Origin: Pseudonocardia autotrophica | GTDB taxonomy: Bacteria; Actinomycetota; Actinomycetes; Mycobacteriales; Pseudonocardiaceae | Direction: 5' to 3' | DNA length: 64,000 bases | NCBI RefSeq assembly: GCF_003945385.1 | Contig: NZ_AP018920.1 | Span: 4,526,001 to 4,590,000, forward strand | In this document: positions 9,355 to 19,957 of the stretch, in pieces | Layout of the letters: every line of letters starts with the position of its first letter | Numbering within the stretch: the stretch's first letter is position 1 | Translations under genes and position numbers: made by a program | Notes under the pieces: model-generated | Databases searched by the model: none | The model's input: only the letters and a program-made list of their open reading frames with translations | Told to the model about the DNA's origin: nothing

Positions 9355-10760
9355 CGGCCGCCGTCCAGCGCGGCGACGGCCGCCGCGAACGCGTCACCGC
9401 GGTGCGCGTAGTCGCGGAACTGATCCATCGACGCGGCGGCCGGGGCGAGCAGTACGACGTCGCCCGGCCGGGCGATCGAGGCCGCCCGCCGGACCGCCTC
9501 GGGCATGGGATTCTGCTGGTCGGACGGCACCATTGCGCCATCGTGACCCTGCTGGACCTCGGCGACCGGGAGATCAGGGGTGTGTCGCGCAAGGGTCTCT
9601 ACGATCGGCGCCCGGTCCGTCCCGATCACGACGATCCCGGCCAGTTGCGTCGCGTGCGCGGCGGCGAGCTCGCCGAGCGCGTCCGGCGCGACGCCCTTGA
9701 GTAGCCCACCGACCACCCACACCACCCGCGCGTCCGGGCGCCGGGCACCGATCGCGGCCAGCGCCGCCGCGGCCGCGTGCGGGTTGGTGGCCTTCGAGTC
9801 GTCGAGGTAGTCGACGCCGGCGTGGGCCCCGGCGGGGGCGCTGCGGTGCGGCCCGGGGGTGAACGACGTCAGCACCGTCCCGATCCGCTCGGCCGCGACC
9901 CCGTAGGCCCTGGCCAGCGCGGCCGCGGCGAGCGCGTCGGTGATCCCGGGCGGTCCCGGCGGGACGACGGCGTCGGCGGCGACGAGCTCCCCGCCCCCGA
10001 ACGCGCGGTCGACCAGCATCCCGCCGGACACGCCCAGCTGGTCAGGTCCCGGCTCGCCGAGGGTCACCCCGATCCGGCGCGGCGCGGGAGCGGCGGCCAG
10101 CAGCCGGGCGGCCACCGGATCGTCCACCCCGGCGACGGCCACGTCCCCGACCAGCGCGGCGGCCTTCGCGGCGGCGTAGCCGTCGGCCCCGCCGTGCCAG
10201 TCGAGATGGTCGTCGGCGACGTTCAGCACCACCCCGGCCAGCGGGCGGACCGACGGTGACCAGTGCAGCTGGAAGCTGGACAGCTCGACGGCGAGCACCT
10301 CGTGGCCCGCCGCGACCGCGCTCACCACCGGATAGCCGATGTTGCCGCAGGCCACCGAGTCCAGCCCGGCGCCCTGCAGGATCGCCGCGAGCATCTCGGT
10401 CGTGGTCGTCTTGCCGTTGGTGCCGGTGATCACCAGCCAGGCCGGGGGCTTGCCGCCGAGTGCCCCGAGCCGCCACGCCAGCTCCGGCTCGCCGATCACC
10501 TCGGCGCCTGCCGCGGCGGCCTCGGCGACCAGCGGATGGTCCGGGCGCCGCCCCGGCGAGGTGACGACCGTGGTCACCCCGTCCGGGAGCCCGGTCCCGG
10601 TCCAGGCGCGCACGCCGTCGGGCAGCTCGGCCAGCGCCGACGGACGGTCGTCGGAGACGAAAACCGGGGTCCCGGCGTCGCGCAGCGCGACGGCCGCGGC
10701 CAGACCGGAGATGCCGGCCCCCGCGACGAGCACCGGCCCTCCGGTCACCGGCTCGTTCAC
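9351..10760 (-). CDS. murD: UDP-N-acetylmuramoyl-L-alanine--D-glutamate ligase
   Basis: Cytoplasmic ligase adding D-Glu to UDP-MurNAc-L-Ala. The GTG at 10760 overlaps the mraY stop (GTGA) and gives 469 aa, the family length. Upstream in-frame sequence to 11333 only shadows mraY. The N-terminal domain starts [21 protein letters not shown]. The ATP loop GTNGKTTTT contains Lys117, followed by ELSSFQL and [10 protein letters not shown]. The C-terminal domain shows [11 protein letters not shown] and GGLLKG. These are standard MurD signatures. Confidence 0.97.
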   Translation of the reverse strand: MNEPVTGGPVLVAGAGISGLAAAVALRDAGTPVFVSDDRPSALAELPDGVRAWTGTGLPDGVTTVVTSPGRRPDHPLVAEAAAAGAEVIGEPELAWRLGALGGKPPAWLVITGTNGKTTTTEMLAAILQGAGLDSVACGNIGYPVVSAVAAGHEVLAVELSSFQLHWSPSVRPLAGVVLNVADDHLDWHGGADGYAAAKAAALVGDVAVAGVDDPVAARLLAAAPAPRRIGVTLGEPGPDQLGVSGGMLVDRAFGGGELVAADAVVPPGPPGITDALAAAALARAYGVAAERIGTVLTSFTPGPHRSAPAGAHAGVDYLDDSKATNPHAAAAALAAIGARRPDARVVWVVGGLLKGVAPDALGELAAAHATQLAGIVVIGTDRAPIVETLARHTPDLPVAEVQQGHDGAMVPSDQQNPMPEAVRRAASIARPGDVVLLAPAAASMDQFRDYAHRGDAFAAAVAALDGGR

Positions 10761-11827
10761 GCCGAACCCGAGGCCGCGAGCCACTCGCTGTAGAAGATGC
10801 CCAGCCCCATCGCCGCGCAGATCGCGGCGAGCAGCCAGAACCGGATGATGACCGTCGTCTCGGCCCAGCCGGCCAGCTCGAAGTGGTGATGGAACGGCGC
10901 CATCCGGAACAGCCGGCGCCGGGACGTGCGGAACACCACGATCTGCAGCGACACCGACAGCGCCTCGACCACGAACACACCGCCGATGACGACCAGCAGC
11001 AGCTCGGTCCTGGTCACCATCGACAGGCCGGCGAGCAGCCCGCCCAGCGCCAGCGATCCGGTGTCGCCCATGAAGATCCGGGCGGGCGCGGCGTTCCACC
11101 AGAGGAAGCCGATGCAGCCGCCCATCGCGGCGGCGGCGACCAGGCCGACGTCGAGCGGGTCCCGTACCTCGTAGCAGCCGGCCGACGCCGCGATCGCGCA
11201 GCTGTTGCGGAACTGCCAGAACGCGATGATCACGTAGGTGCCGAGCACCATCGCGGCGGTACCGGCCGCCAGGCCGTCCAGCCCGTCGGTCAGGTTCACC
11301 GCGTTCGACCAGGCCGCGACGATCAGGTTGCACAGCAGCACGAACCCGACCACGCCGAAGCTCAGGATGGTGATGTCCCGGACGAACGACAGGCTCTCCG
11401 AGGCCGGGGTCAGGTTCCGCTCGTTGGCGAACCGGACGGCCAGGATGCCGAAGATCGTCGCGGTCAGGACCTGACCGACGATCTTGGACGTCTTGTTCAG
11501 CCCGAGGTTGCGCTGGCGGCGGATCTTGAGGAAGTCGTCGATGAAGCCGACCAGGCCCAGCGCCGTGGTCAGGAACAGCACGAGCAGCGCGGATGCGGTG
11601 ATCGGTTCCCGGGTGAAGGCGTGCGAGCCCAGGTACCCGACCCAGATGGCGATCAGGATCGCCACGCCGCCCATCGTCGGGGTGCCGCGCTTGGACTGGT
11701 GGCTCTGCGGCCCGTCCTCGCGGATCTCCTGCCCGAAGCCCTGTTTGGCGAAGAAGCGGATCAGGTACGGCGTCAGCAGGATGGACACCGCGAGCGCGAG
11801 GCCCGCGGCCAGGAAGACTCCCCTCAC
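10757..11827 (-). CDS. mraY: Phospho-N-acetylmuramoyl-pentapeptide transferase MraY
   Basis: Integral membrane enzyme that moves phospho-MurNAc-pentapeptide onto undecaprenyl phosphate to make lipid I. The 356-aa length and multiple helices are typical. Conserved cytoplasmic motifs include GTPTMGG, the FIDDFLK aspartates, [23 protein letters not shown] and APFHHHFE near the end. The GTG start at 11827 overlaps the murF stop and its stop overlaps the murD start. Confidence 0.97.
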   Translation of the reverse strand: MRGVFLAAGLALAVSILLTPYLIRFFAKQGFGQEIREDGPQSHQSKRGTPTMGGVAILIAIWVGYLGSHAFTREPITASALLVLFLTTALGLVGFIDDFLKIRRQRNLGLNKTSKIVGQVLTATIFGILAVRFANERNLTPASESLSFVRDITILSFGVVGFVLLCNLIVAAWSNAVNLTDGLDGLAAGTAAMVLGTYVIIAFWQFRNSCAIAASAGCYEVRDPLDVGLVAAAAMGGCIGFLWWNAAPARIFMGDTGSLALGGLLAGLSMVTRTELLLVVIGGVFVVEALSVSLQIVVFRTSRRRLFRMAPFHHHFELAGWAETTVIIRFWLLAAICAAMGLGIFYSEWLAASGSA

Positions 11828-13272
11828 CGGTGCACCAGCCCGTCGGTCGTGAGCAGCCCGGCGGCGACCCGTTCCAGCCCCGCGCTGCGGGACGCCTTCA
11901 CCAGCACCACGTCACCCGGCTCGATCTCCGCGCGCAGCAGGGCCAGCGCGGCGTCCACGTCGTCGACGTGCTCGGCGTCCGGCCCGTAGTCGGGGGCGCC
12001 GACGGCGACCACCCGGCGCACACCGGTGTCCCGGGCCCGCCGGGTCGTCGACGCGTGCTCCTGCGCCGCCCCGTCGCCGATCTCGGCCATCGGCCCGAGC
12101 ACCGCCCAGGCCCTGCGGTCGGCTCCGGCGAGCGAGGACAGCGCGGAGATCGCGGCCGCCATCGCCTCCGGGTTGGCGTTGTAGGCGTCGTTGACGACGG
12201 TCACGCCGTCGGCCCGGTCGGTGACCTCCATCCGCCAGCGCGACGCCGGGGTGGCCGCCGACAGCGCGGCGGCGATCTGCTCCGGGGTGCCACCCAGCTC
12301 CAGCGCGACGGCGGCGGCGGCCAGCGCGTTCCCGACCTGGTGCTCGCCGACCAGCTGCAGCCGGACCTGCGCCGACCCGGCCGGTGTGACCAGCCGGAAC
12401 GACGCGCGCCCTGCCTCCAGGACGACCTGCTCGGCGCGCACGTCCGCGTCGGCGGAGCGGCCGAACAGCACCACCCTGGCCGAGGTGCGGTCACGCATCG
12501 CGGCGACCGCGTCGTCGTCGGCGTTCAGCACCGCGACGCCACCACGGTCGCCCGGCAGGCCACCCGGCGGCAGTGCCTCGACCAGCTCGCCCTTCGCGGC
12601 CGCGATCCCGGCACGCGAACCGAACTCGCCCAGGTGCGCCGAGCCGACGTTGAGCACCACTCCGATCCGGGGCGGGGCGACCGCGCAGAGCGCGGCGATG
12701 TGCCCGATCCCGCGGGCGGAGAACTCCAGCACCAGGTGCCGGGTCGCGGCGTCCGCGCGCAGCGCCGTCCACGGCGTGCCGAGCTCGTTGTTGAACGACT
12801 CCGGCGGGGCGACGGTGCGCCCGAGCGGGGCCAGCACCGCGGCGAGCAGGTCCTTGGTGGAGGTCTTCCCGGCGCTGCCGGTGACCCCGACAACGGCGAG
12901 CCCGGGCAGCGCGCCCAGCACGTGCCGGGCGAGCCTGCCCAGCCCGGTGAGCACCGCGGCACCGTGCCCGTCCGGGTCGACGGCGCCCAGGTAGGTCTGC
13001 GCGTCGCGGGCCCCGGCCGGGGGCACGACGACGGCGGGGGCGTCGACCTCACGCCCGGCGAGCACGGTCGCACCCCGGGTGGCCGCGGCGGCGGCGAAGT
13101 CGTGGCCGTCGGCCCGTTCCCCGGGCAGCGCCAGGAACAACCCGCCCGGTCCGACGGATCTGGAGTCGAACTCGACCGCGGTCACCGCGGTCGCGGCGGC
13201 CTCGGCCTCGGTCAGCCGGTGCAACCTGCCGCCGGTCACCGTGGCGACCTCGGCCAGCGTCATCTCGATCAT
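11824..13272 (-). CDS. murF: UDP-N-acetylmuramoyl-tripeptide--D-alanyl-D-alanine ligase
   Basis: Adds D-Ala-D-Ala to the UDP-MurNAc tripeptide, the last cytoplasmic step of precursor synthesis. The chosen ATG at 13272 (482 aa) begins [18 protein letters not shown], the usual actinobacterial MurF start, with GGTGGAGA upstream. An ATG three codons further in is also possible. The ATP loop [12 protein letters not shown] contains Lys136. [12 protein letters not shown] and [11 protein letters not shown] mark the middle and C-terminal domains. The gap to murE is 55 bp; the gene is coupled to mraY. Confidence 0.96.
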   Translation of the reverse strand: MIEMTLAEVATVTGGRLHRLTEAEAAATAVTAVEFDSRSVGPGGLFLALPGERADGHDFAAAAATRGATVLAGREVDAPAVVVPPAGARDAQTYLGAVDPDGHGAAVLTGLGRLARHVLGALPGLAVVGVTGSAGKTSTKDLLAAVLAPLGRTVAPPESFNNELGTPWTALRADAATRHLVLEFSARGIGHIAALCAVAPPRIGVVLNVGSAHLGEFGSRAGIAAAKGELVEALPPGGLPGDRGGVAVLNADDDAVAAMRDRTSARVVLFGRSADADVRAEQVVLEAGRASFRLVTPAGSAQVRLQLVGEHQVGNALAAAAVALELGGTPEQIAAALSAATPASRWRMEVTDRADGVTVVNDAYNANPEAMAAAISALSSLAGADRRAWAVLGPMAEIGDGAAQEHASTTRRARDTGVRRVVAVGAPDYGPDAEHVDDVDAALALLRAEIEPGDVVLVKASRSAGLERVAAGLLTTDGLVHR

Positions 13273-13327
13273 CGCCCGCTCGTCTCCACCGGCTCGGTCC
13301 GTCCTCCTGCCATGGCACCCGACGTCG

Positions 13328-14941
13328 TCATGAGGCCGCCCGGATCGCCGCAACCAGCTCGTCCGCGTCGTCGAACGGGTACTTGACCCCGTGCACCTCC
13401 TGCCCGGTCTCGTGCCCCTTGCCGGCGATCACCACCGCATCGCCGGGGCGAGCCGAGCGCACGGCGTAGACGATCGCACTCCGCCGGTCACCGATCTCGA
13501 TCACGTCCCCCCTGGCGGGTTCGTGGACGGCGCCCTCGAGCATCGCCGCCCGGATCGCCGCCGGGTTCTCGCTGCGCGGGTTGTCGTCGGTGATCACCAG
13601 CAGATCGGAGCGGATCGCCGCGGCGGCGCCCATCAGAGATCGCTTCCCGGTGTCCCGGTCGCCGCCGCAGCCGAGCACCGTGAGCACCCGCGCGTGCGGC
13701 CGCACCTGGGCACGCAGCGCGTCGAGCAGCGCCACCACGGCGGCCGGTTTGTGCGCGTAGTCGACCACGGCCAGCCACGGCTGGCCGGCGTCCACCCGCT
13801 GCATCCGCCCCGGCACCGACAGCTGGGCGAAGCCCTCGGCGGTGACCTGCGGTGGAATCCCGTCGGCGTCCAGGCAGGCCAGCGCGACCAGCGCGTTCGC
13901 CACGTTGTACCGGCCGGGCAGGGCCAGGGTCACCGGCTGGGCGAGGCCACCGGGCCCGATCGCGGTGAAGGTCTGGGTGCCGTCCGGGTGGGCGGCGAGA
14001 TCGCGCACCGTCCAGGAGGCGTGCGTGCCGTCACCGGCCGAGCTCACGGTGACCGCGTCCGGCCGGCGGACGGCCAGTTGACGGCCCCACTCGTCATCGA
14101 TGCAGACGACGCCGTGCCGGGCGGGCTCGACACCGGCGCCGCCGCCGACGAACAGCCGGGCCTTGGCCTCGAAGTAGTCCGACATCGTCGGGTGGAAGTC
14201 CAGGTGGTCCTGGGAGAGGTTGGTGAAGGCACCGGCGGCGAACCGGGTGCCGCCGACGCGGCCGAGCGCCAGCGCGTGGCTGGACACCTCCATCGCGACG
14301 TCGGTGACGCCCGCCTCGACCATCACCGCGAACAGTGCCTGCAGGTCGGGGGCCTCCGGGGTGGTGAACGCGCTGGGCAGCGCCCGCGGCTCGTGCCCGG
14401 GCACCCGCACCCGGGTGCGGACGGTGCCGAGCAACCCGCTCGCCCGCCCCGCGGCGGCCAGTCCGGCCTCCAGCAGGTGACCGACGGTCGTCTTGCCCGA
14501 GGTCCCGGTGACGCCGAGCACCCGCAGCCGGGCCGTCGGCTCGCCGTACACGGCGGCCGAGACGGGGCCGAGCACCTCGCGCGGGTCCGGGTGCACCAGC
14601 ACCGGCAGCCGGGAGTGCCGGATCTCGGCCCGGTCGGCGCCGGCCGGATCGGTCAGCACGGCGGCCGCGCCCGCGGCGATCGCCTGCGCGGCGAAGTCGG
14701 CGCCGTGCGCCCGCGCACCGGGCAGCGCGGCGAACAGGTCGCCGGGCCGCACCGAGCCGGCGCGCAGCGTGACACCGGTCACGGTGTGCGGGCCGGCCGC
14801 GCCGTCGAGCAGCGGGCCGGGGCCCGCGCCTGCGGTGCGCGGGTTGAGCTCGGCTCCGGCCAGCCGCCCGAGCAGGGCGACGTCGACCGGGCGCACCGTC
14901 TCCGGCCGGTCCGGGAGCGCACCGGGATGCCCGGTCGTCAC
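13328..14941 (-). CDS. murE: UDP-MurNAc-L-Ala-D-Glu--meso-diaminopimelate ligase
   Basis: Adds the third stem-peptide residue. The DNPR motif (Asp453-Arg456 in this numbering, within TDDNPRSENP) is the hallmark of enzymes specific for meso-diaminopimelate, so the wall is predicted to be DAP-type. The ATP loop GTSGKTTVGH contains Lys150; NLSQDHLDFH and VDYAHKP follow. I chose the GTG at 14941 (537 aa) because GGAG lies just upstream and RPVDVALLGRL follows at the usual distance. An ATG at 15067 in the same frame would add 42 residues of poorly conserved sequence. About 330 bp separate it from ftsI and may hold a promoter. Confidence 0.94.
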   Translation of the reverse strand: MTTGHPGALPDRPETVRPVDVALLGRLAGAELNPRTAGAGPGPLLDGAAGPHTVTGVTLRAGSVRPGDLFAALPGARAHGADFAAQAIAAGAAAVLTDPAGADRAEIRHSRLPVLVHPDPREVLGPVSAAVYGEPTARLRVLGVTGTSGKTTVGHLLEAGLAAAGRASGLLGTVRTRVRVPGHEPRALPSAFTTPEAPDLQALFAVMVEAGVTDVAMEVSSHALALGRVGGTRFAAGAFTNLSQDHLDFHPTMSDYFEAKARLFVGGGAGVEPARHGVVCIDDEWGRQLAVRRPDAVTVSSAGDGTHASWTVRDLAAHPDGTQTFTAIGPGGLAQPVTLALPGRYNVANALVALACLDADGIPPQVTAEGFAQLSVPGRMQRVDAGQPWLAVVDYAHKPAAVVALLDALRAQVRPHARVLTVLGCGGDRDTGKRSLMGAAAAIRSDLLVITDDNPRSENPAAIRAAMLEGAVHEPARGDVIEIGDRRSAIVYAVRSARPGDAVVIAGKGHETGQEVHGVKYPFDDADELVAAIRAAS

Positions 14942-15269
14942 CGGGGCTCCGGTGTCGACGTTCCCGGCCGGGGAGGCGTACGCAGCGTGGACGTCGGGCA
15001 CAGCGCGGGACGTTACCGACCGCCGGGGCGCGACCTCCGGCCGGATCCGGGGGCCGCGACCGCTCATGGACCGGGCCGCGCCGGACGGTGGGACGAGCGC
15101 CGCCGCGCCGCCGTACGGCACGCCGGATACGTCCGTCCGGCGCAGCCATCTGGCCGGTCGACGGCTCGTGTTCCGCTCACTCCGCGGCGGTCGCGGACGC
15201 CCCGGCGGACGGCGGGGCGCCGGGACCGCCGGGCGCTGCCGGCCGGGCCCCGGTCGCACCCGGTGGCGT
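14942..15269 (-). promoter_or_regulatory. Gap between ftsI and murE
   Basis: About 328 bp with no separate gene. The murE frame stays open through it, so either murE starts further upstream (ATG 15067) or this is a leader with a secondary promoter. No clear -35/-10 pair was found. Confidence 0.3.
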
Positions 15270-17114
15270 TCACGGGACCTGGAGGGTCTGCACCCGCGGC
15301 GGCTCGCTCTGCACCGGGATCCGGTCGCGCTGGGCCAGGTAGGACGCGATGTCGTGGAACAACGGCGCCGCGCTGGTGCCGCCCCGGGGCGCGTCCAGCA
15401 TGATCCCGACCACGAACCGCGGGTCCTGCGCCGGGAGCATCCCGGCGAAGGTGATCCAGTACTGGGACCGCGAGTAGGCCCCGGTCTCGGGGTCGACCTG
15501 CTGCGCGGTGCCGGTCTTGCCGGCGACCTCGTAGCCGGACACGGCGGCGGCCGGGCCGGTCCCGGCCTGCCCACGCTCGTTCTGGGTGACGGCGGTGAGC
15601 ATCGTGCGCAGGGTCTGCGCGGTCTCCGGGGACATCACCTGCACCGGCTCGGCCGGCTCGGCGGGAACCCGCACGCCGTCCGGTCCGGTGGTCGCCGAGA
15701 CCACCCGCGGGGGCACCCGCACGCCGTCGTTCGCGATCGCCTGGTACATCCCGGCCATCTGCAGCACGGTCATCGACAGGCCCTGCCCGATCGGGAGGTT
15801 GCCGAAGGTGGAACCGGACCAGGTCGCGCGCGGCGGGACCGAGCCCGCGCTCTCGCCGGGCAGCCCGATGCCGGTCCGCTGCCCCATCCCCATCCTGGTG
15901 AGCATGTCGGAGAAGGCGTCCTCGCCGACCTTCTGGGCGGTCATCAGGGTGCCGACGTTCGAGGACTTCGCCAGCACACCGGTCAGCGTGTAGCGCTCGA
16001 CGCCGTGCGCCCAGGCGTCCCGGATGGTGCGGTCGGCGACCTTGATCTGGCCGGGGACCTCCAGCACGTCCTCCGGCCGGACGACGCCGGCCTCGAGTGC
16101 GGCCGCCATCGCGACCACCTTGTTGACCGAGCCGGGCTCGAACGGTGTGGTGACGCCCTTGTTGCCCAGCGTCGCCGGATCGGACTCCAGCAGGTTCCCC
16201 GGGTCGAACGAGGTGTTGTCGGCCAGCGCCAGCACCTCGCCGGTCTCCCGGTCCAGCACGACCGCCGAGCCGCTGCGGGCGCCGGACTCGGCGGCGTAGC
16301 CGGCCAGCATCTGCTGGACCTGGAACTGCAGGTCGGAGTCGATCGTCAGCTGCACGTCGGAGCCGGACACGGCGGGCTGCTCGGAGCGCACGCTGCCCGG
16401 GATGACGGTGCGGCTGCGCTCGGCGGTGTCGGCGATCTGGAAGCCGTCCTGGCCGGCGAGCAGGTCGTCGTCGGCGGATTCCATCCCGATCCGGCCGACC
16501 AGCTTCTGGGCGTCGGCGCTCCAGGTCGCCGCGCCGATGATGTTCGACGCCAGGTTCCCGCCCGGGTACTGGCGGGCCTCCCGGCTCTCCTCGGCGATCT
16601 CCGGGAACCGTTCGCGCAGGTCACGGGCCGGTGCCGGATCGACTGCGGTGGCCAGCACGACGTAGCCGCGATCCCGGGACAGGGCCCGCTTGAGCTCCTC
16701 CGGGTCGCCGCCGGTGACCGCGGCGACCGCGTCGGCCATCGCGTTCTTGTAGTCGAGGGCCTCGGCACCCCGGTTCCGGTCGATCAGCCTCGGGTTGGTG
16801 ACGATCGCCTTCGACTCGGTGGAGAAGGCGAGCACGTTGCCGTCCCGGTCGGTGATCGAGCCGCGCTCGGCCGGGATGACGATCCGGCTCGCGCGCTGCT
16901 TCTCCGCGTCGGCCGCCAGCGACCCGGCCTGGACCGTCTGCACCACCACCAGCTTCGCGCCGGAGACGAGCAGCAGCGCGGCGAGCAGCACCCAGGCCAG
17001 CCGGAGCCGGAAGCGCGGATCGTCGGCGGCCGAGCGCCTGCGACGCGGTGGGCCGCCACGGGGTGGCCCACCGCCGTACCCGGGACGGCGGCCCCGGGGT
17101 GGTGCGTAGGTCAT
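15270..17114 (-). CDS. ftsI: Septal transpeptidase, class B PBP (FtsI/PbpB)
   Basis: DD-transpeptidase that cross-links septal peptidoglycan with FtsW. The 614-aa protein has an Arg/Gly/Pro-rich cytoplasmic tail, one membrane helix at about residues 38-58, a PBP dimer domain beginning IPAERGSITDRDGN, and a transpeptidase domain. Catalytic motifs are Ser329-Val-Asn-Lys, Ser384-Ser-Asn386 and Lys533-Thr-Gly-Thr. No PASTA repeats are present. The ATG at 17114 overlaps the stop of the FtsL-like gene by one base. Confidence 0.96.
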   Translation of the reverse strand: MTYAPPRGRRPGYGGGPPRGGPPRRRRSAADDPRFRLRLAWVLLAALLLVSGAKLVVVQTVQAGSLAADAEKQRASRIVIPAERGSITDRDGNVLAFSTESKAIVTNPRLIDRNRGAEALDYKNAMADAVAAVTGGDPEELKRALSRDRGYVVLATAVDPAPARDLRERFPEIAEESREARQYPGGNLASNIIGAATWSADAQKLVGRIGMESADDDLLAGQDGFQIADTAERSRTVIPGSVRSEQPAVSGSDVQLTIDSDLQFQVQQMLAGYAAESGARSGSAVVLDRETGEVLALADNTSFDPGNLLESDPATLGNKGVTTPFEPGSVNKVVAMAAALEAGVVRPEDVLEVPGQIKVADRTIRDAWAHGVERYTLTGVLAKSSNVGTLMTAQKVGEDAFSDMLTRMGMGQRTGIGLPGESAGSVPPRATWSGSTFGNLPIGQGLSMTVLQMAGMYQAIANDGVRVPPRVVSATTGPDGVRVPAEPAEPVQVMSPETAQTLRTMLTAVTQNERGQAGTGPAAAVSGYEVAGKTGTAQQVDPETGAYSRSQYWITFAGMLPAQDPRFVVGIMLDAPRGGTSAAPLFHDIASYLAQRDRIPVQSEPPRVQTLQVP

Positions 17115-17818
17115 CAGTCCTGACCGCCCGCCGCACGGGCGTCGGCCGGGGCCTCGGAGTCGGCTCCCTCCTGCTGGTCGATCTCCGCACCGGCCTCGGC
17201 GCCGGCCGACGCCGCGGCGTCACCGCCCTCGGCCTGCGGGTCGGAGGTGCCGCCGGTCGGGGCGGCCGGAGGCGGCACGGCCTCGGGATCGGGTTGGTCG
17301 GCGGGTGCGGCCGGGTCGGCCGGGTCCGGTGCCGGGGCGGGCGGCGCGGCGGGCACTGCGGCCCGCGGTTCGCCGATGACCTCGACCTGCCCGTCCGGAC
17401 CGACGACCAGCCGGGCCGGGTCGGCGACCGGGACCATGCCCTGGGCCGAGGCCCGCTGGGCCAGCGAGCCGGGGCTCTGCAGCACCGTGACCTCCTTGCG
17501 GAGGGCCTCGGAGCGCTCGGTGAGCGCCGCGGTCTGCTGCCGGGCGTCCTGCAGCCGGTACGAGTCGGCGGCCGCGGCCGTGGACAGCCACAGCGTGGCG
17601 ATCAGTCCCACCGCCAGCAGCACCATCACGACCAGCACGAACTTCGCGCGACCGGTGTTCTCCCTGGCAACGGCGCGGGTGCGCCGCTGCTCCTGGGCAC
17701 GCCGGTTCTCGCCGGGCCCGCGCTGTGCCGGGATCCGGGGCGGCGCCGCCGACCGGCGGGTCTGCGGGCGCGGCCGGCTGCCGGGTGTCCCCGGGCGTTC
17801 GATGACGGGTGTGCTCAT
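17114..17818 (-). CDS. FtsL-like bitopic division protein
   Basis: The 234-aa protein has a basic cytoplasmic tail (about 58 residues), one membrane helix at about residues 60-80, a short coiled-coil-like stretch (DARQQTAALTERSEALRKEVTVLQ) and a disordered acidic Pro/Ala tail. Sequence identity to FtsL families is low. The call rests on topology, the helix/coiled-coil layout and position between rsmH and ftsI (Rv2164c position). It probably joins FtsQ and a FtsB-like protein in the divisome. The long acidic C-terminal tail outside the membrane is unusual for FtsL. Confidence 0.8.
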   Translation of the reverse strand: MSTPVIERPGTPGSRPRPQTRRSAAPPRIPAQRGPGENRRAQEQRRTRAVARENTGRAKFVLVVMVLLAVGLIATLWLSTAAAADSYRLQDARQQTAALTERSEALRKEVTVLQSPGSLAQRASAQGMVPVADPARLVVGPDGQVEVIGEPRAAVPAAPPAPAPDPADPAAPADQPDPEAVPPPAAPTGGTSDPQAEGGDAAASAGAEAGAEIDQQEGADSEAPADARAAGGQD

Positions 17819-17873
17819 CGGTTCCTGCCTCTCCGCCGTGCGTTGCCGCTGGTGGTGCCGGTCCTGCCGGTGG

Positions 17874-18896
17874 TCATGAGGCCACCCGTTCCGCCGCCCG
17901 CAGCCGCACCGGGGCGGCCCTCGGGTTGCGCTCGGTCTCGGCGTCGGTCGCCGTCTCGGAGCCGCGGGTCAGCAGCCGGAACTCCGGCTCGTGCCCCGGC
18001 AGCTCGACCGGCAGGTCGAGCGGGGTGCGCGATCGGGTGCGCTCGGCGAGTGCCCGCTTGGTCATCCGGTCCTCCAGCGAGTGGTAGGACAGGACGACGA
18101 TCCGGCCACCCGGCGCGAGCGCGTCGAGGGCCGCCGGGAGCGCGTCGCGCAGTGCCTCCAGTTCGGCGTTGACCTCGATCCGCAACGCCTGGAAGGTTCG
18201 CTTCGCCGGGTGCCCGCCGGTCCTGCGGGACGCGGCCGGGACGACCCCGTAGAGCAGTTCGACGAGCTGTGCGCTGCGGGTGAACGGCGTGCTCGCGCGG
18301 TTGCGGACGATCGCGTTCGCGATCGGCCCGGCGAACCGCTCCTCGCCGTACTCGCGCAGGATCCGGCGCAGCTCGGGCGCGGAGTAGGAATTGAGGATGT
18401 CGGCGGCGGTCGGCCCGGTCGTCGGATCCATCCGCATGTCGAGATCGGCGTCGCGGGAGTAGGAGAAACCGCGGGCGGTCTCGTCGAGCTGCAGCGATGA
18501 GACACCGAGATCGAACAGGATGCCCTGCACACCACCATCGCCGACGACACCGTCGGTCCCGAGGTCGGCGAGCACGTCGCCGATCCGGTCGTAGACGGCG
18601 TGCACCGGATGGAACCGGTCGGAGTAGGCGGTCAGTCGCCGGCCCGCGATCTCCAGGGCCTGCGGGTCCCGGTCGAGCCCGACCAGGGTGAGCTGCGGGT
18701 ACGCGGCGAGCAGCGCGGCGGCGTGGCCGCCCATGCCGAGGGTGGCGTCCACGTGCACCGCGCCGGGCGCGTCCAGCGCCGGTCCGAGGAGCTCGCTGAC
18801 ACGGTCGAGCAGTACCGGCACGTGCCGGTCACCGGCCGCCATCCGGTCGTCCCGGTCGCCGCGGGCGTTGCGGTCGCCGTCGGGAGTATCTGCCAC
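17874..18896 (-). CDS. rsmH: 16S rRNA (cytosine-1402-N4)-methyltransferase RsmH
   Basis: SAM-dependent methyltransferase (MraW) that modifies C1402 in the ribosomal P site. The 340-aa protein shows [23 protein letters not shown] (SAM loop), [38 protein letters not shown] and [13 protein letters not shown], all diagnostic. The GTG at 18896 is chosen because the VADTP start resembles the M. tuberculosis protein and GGGGGTGGG lies upstream. An ATG at 18842 is the alternative. Confidence 0.96.
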   Translation of the reverse strand: MADTPDGDRNARGDRDDRMAAGDRHVPVLLDRVSELLGPALDAPGAVHVDATLGMGGHAAALLAAYPQLTLVGLDRDPQALEIAGRRLTAYSDRFHPVHAVYDRIGDVLADLGTDGVVGDGGVQGILFDLGVSSLQLDETARGFSYSRDADLDMRMDPTTGPTAADILNSYSAPELRRILREYGEERFAGPIANAIVRNRASTPFTRSAQLVELLYGVVPAASRRTGGHPAKRTFQALRIEVNAELEALRDALPAALDALAPGGRIVVLSYHSLEDRMTKRALAERTRSRTPLDLPVELPGHEPEFRLLTRGSETATDAETERNPRAAPVRLRAAERVAS

Positions 18897-19255
18897 GTCC
18901 CACCCCCGAGTCGTGCGTGCCGTCCGTCCCCCGTGGCCGTCCGGTCTGCCGGTGCCGGTCCCGGCCCGTTCGGGCCGGAACCGGTCGGACCAGTCCTTGG
19001 GTGCACCGCTCACACCGGTTCCCACAACCGGCCTGCGATGCGCCTGTGGACAACGGTCGTCATCCCGCCACCCGAACTCCCCAGTCGGGGTGGGCGCCGG
19101 CGCCGTCCCCACCCGGGGGCCGTGCCGGTGAGGACCTGGCACCGGGGAAGGTGTGCCAGGGCCGCCGATCACGGCACCCGGGTCGGGACGGCGACGGTGA
19201 TGCCGTCCGTCGTGTTGCTTGCGACGCCGTTCCTCGACCCGCCCGCCAGCGGGGG
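18897..19255 (-). other. Spacer between mraZ and rsmH
   Basis: These 359 bp hold no convincing gene. One 9-bp match to the actinobacterial DnaA-box consensus (TTGTCCACA on the minus strand, 19045-19053) is present. Transcripts starting at the mraZ promoter must cross this stretch to reach rsmH, or a second promoter lies here. Confidence 0.4.
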
Positions 19256-19687
19256 TCAGAACAGCCCGGGCAGAACCTCCTCCTGCGCCTTCGCGAACTC
19301 GTCCTCGTGCTGGTCCTGGTACTCCTGCCAGGCCTGCGCGTCCCAGATCTCGGCACGGGTGAACGCGCCGATCACCACGCAGTCCTTGGTCAGTCCGGCG
19401 TACCGGCGCAGCTCGGACGTGATCGCGATCCGGCCCTGGCCGTCGGGGTTCTGCTCGTCGGTGCCCGAGAAGAGGTTCCGCTGGAAGACCCGTGCCGACT
19501 CGTTGGTCAGCGGAGCCGCGGCGATCTTGCGCGCCATCTCGGTGAAGGCGTCACGGGTGAACACGTAGAGGCAGTGGTCCTGCCCTTTCGTGATCATGCA
19601 GCCGCCTCGCAACTCGTCGCGGAATTTCGCGGGCAGCGTGAGCCGCCCTTTGTCGTCCAGCTTCGGGGTGTAGGTGCCGAGGAACAC
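19256..19687 (-). CDS. mraZ: Transcriptional regulator MraZ
   Basis: First gene of the dcw run. MraZ forms ring-shaped oligomers of AbrB-like (SpoVT) domains and binds direct TGGGN repeats in its own promoter. The 143-aa protein starts at GTG 19687, with GGAGGT 10 nt upstream, and aligns in length with the mycobacterial MraZ. Two copies of the DxxGR signature are visible: [17 protein letters not shown] near residues 9-25 and [16 protein letters not shown] near residues 83-98. A longer frame to 19711 lacks support. Confidence 0.96.
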   Translation of the reverse strand: MFLGTYTPKLDDKGRLTLPAKFRDELRGGCMITKGQDHCLYVFTRDAFTEMARKIAAAPLTNESARVFQRNLFSGTDEQNPDGQGRIAITSELRRYAGLTKDCVVIGAFTRAEIWDAQAWQEYQDQHEDEFAKAQEEVLPGLF

Positions 19688-19718
19688 CGACCCCACCTCC
19701 ACCTGGAGCACCTGTTCG

Positions 19719-19760
19719 CCCCAGCGATCTCCACACTACCCCACAACGACCCACCGTCAA
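19719..19760 (-). promoter_or_regulatory. mraZ promoter with four MraZ boxes
   Basis: Reading the minus strand, TTGACG (19760-19755), a 16-bp spacer and TAGTGT (19738-19733) form a strong sigma-70-like promoter. The leader to the GTG would be about 40 nt. TGGGT (19753-19749), TGGGG (19743-19739), TGGAG (19733-19729) and TGGGG (19723-19719) are direct repeats spaced exactly 10 bp, the known geometry of MraZ operators. They cover the spacer, the -10 and the start point, which predicts autorepression. Confidence 0.88.
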
Positions 19761-19957
19761 CCCGAGACAGTCCCCGCATCTGTTGTTCATCGAACGTTTC
19801 CGCAGGTGAGAGGCGGTGGTGGGTGGTGGGGAGCCACCCGGTAGCGCGACGCCCACGGGCCGAATCCGGGCCTCGGCGGCGACATCGCCCGTTCTGCTCC
19901 CCCACCTGCGTCGTCGCTGGTCGGAGTGGCTTTCCCGGCCCCGGAGGGCGTCGTCGG

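Noticed and set aside
8027..9592. 521-codon frame overlapping ftsW on the same strand
   Set aside because: It is Arg/Gly/Ala-rich out-of-frame sequence; the ftsW frame has all SEDS motifs and couples to murD.
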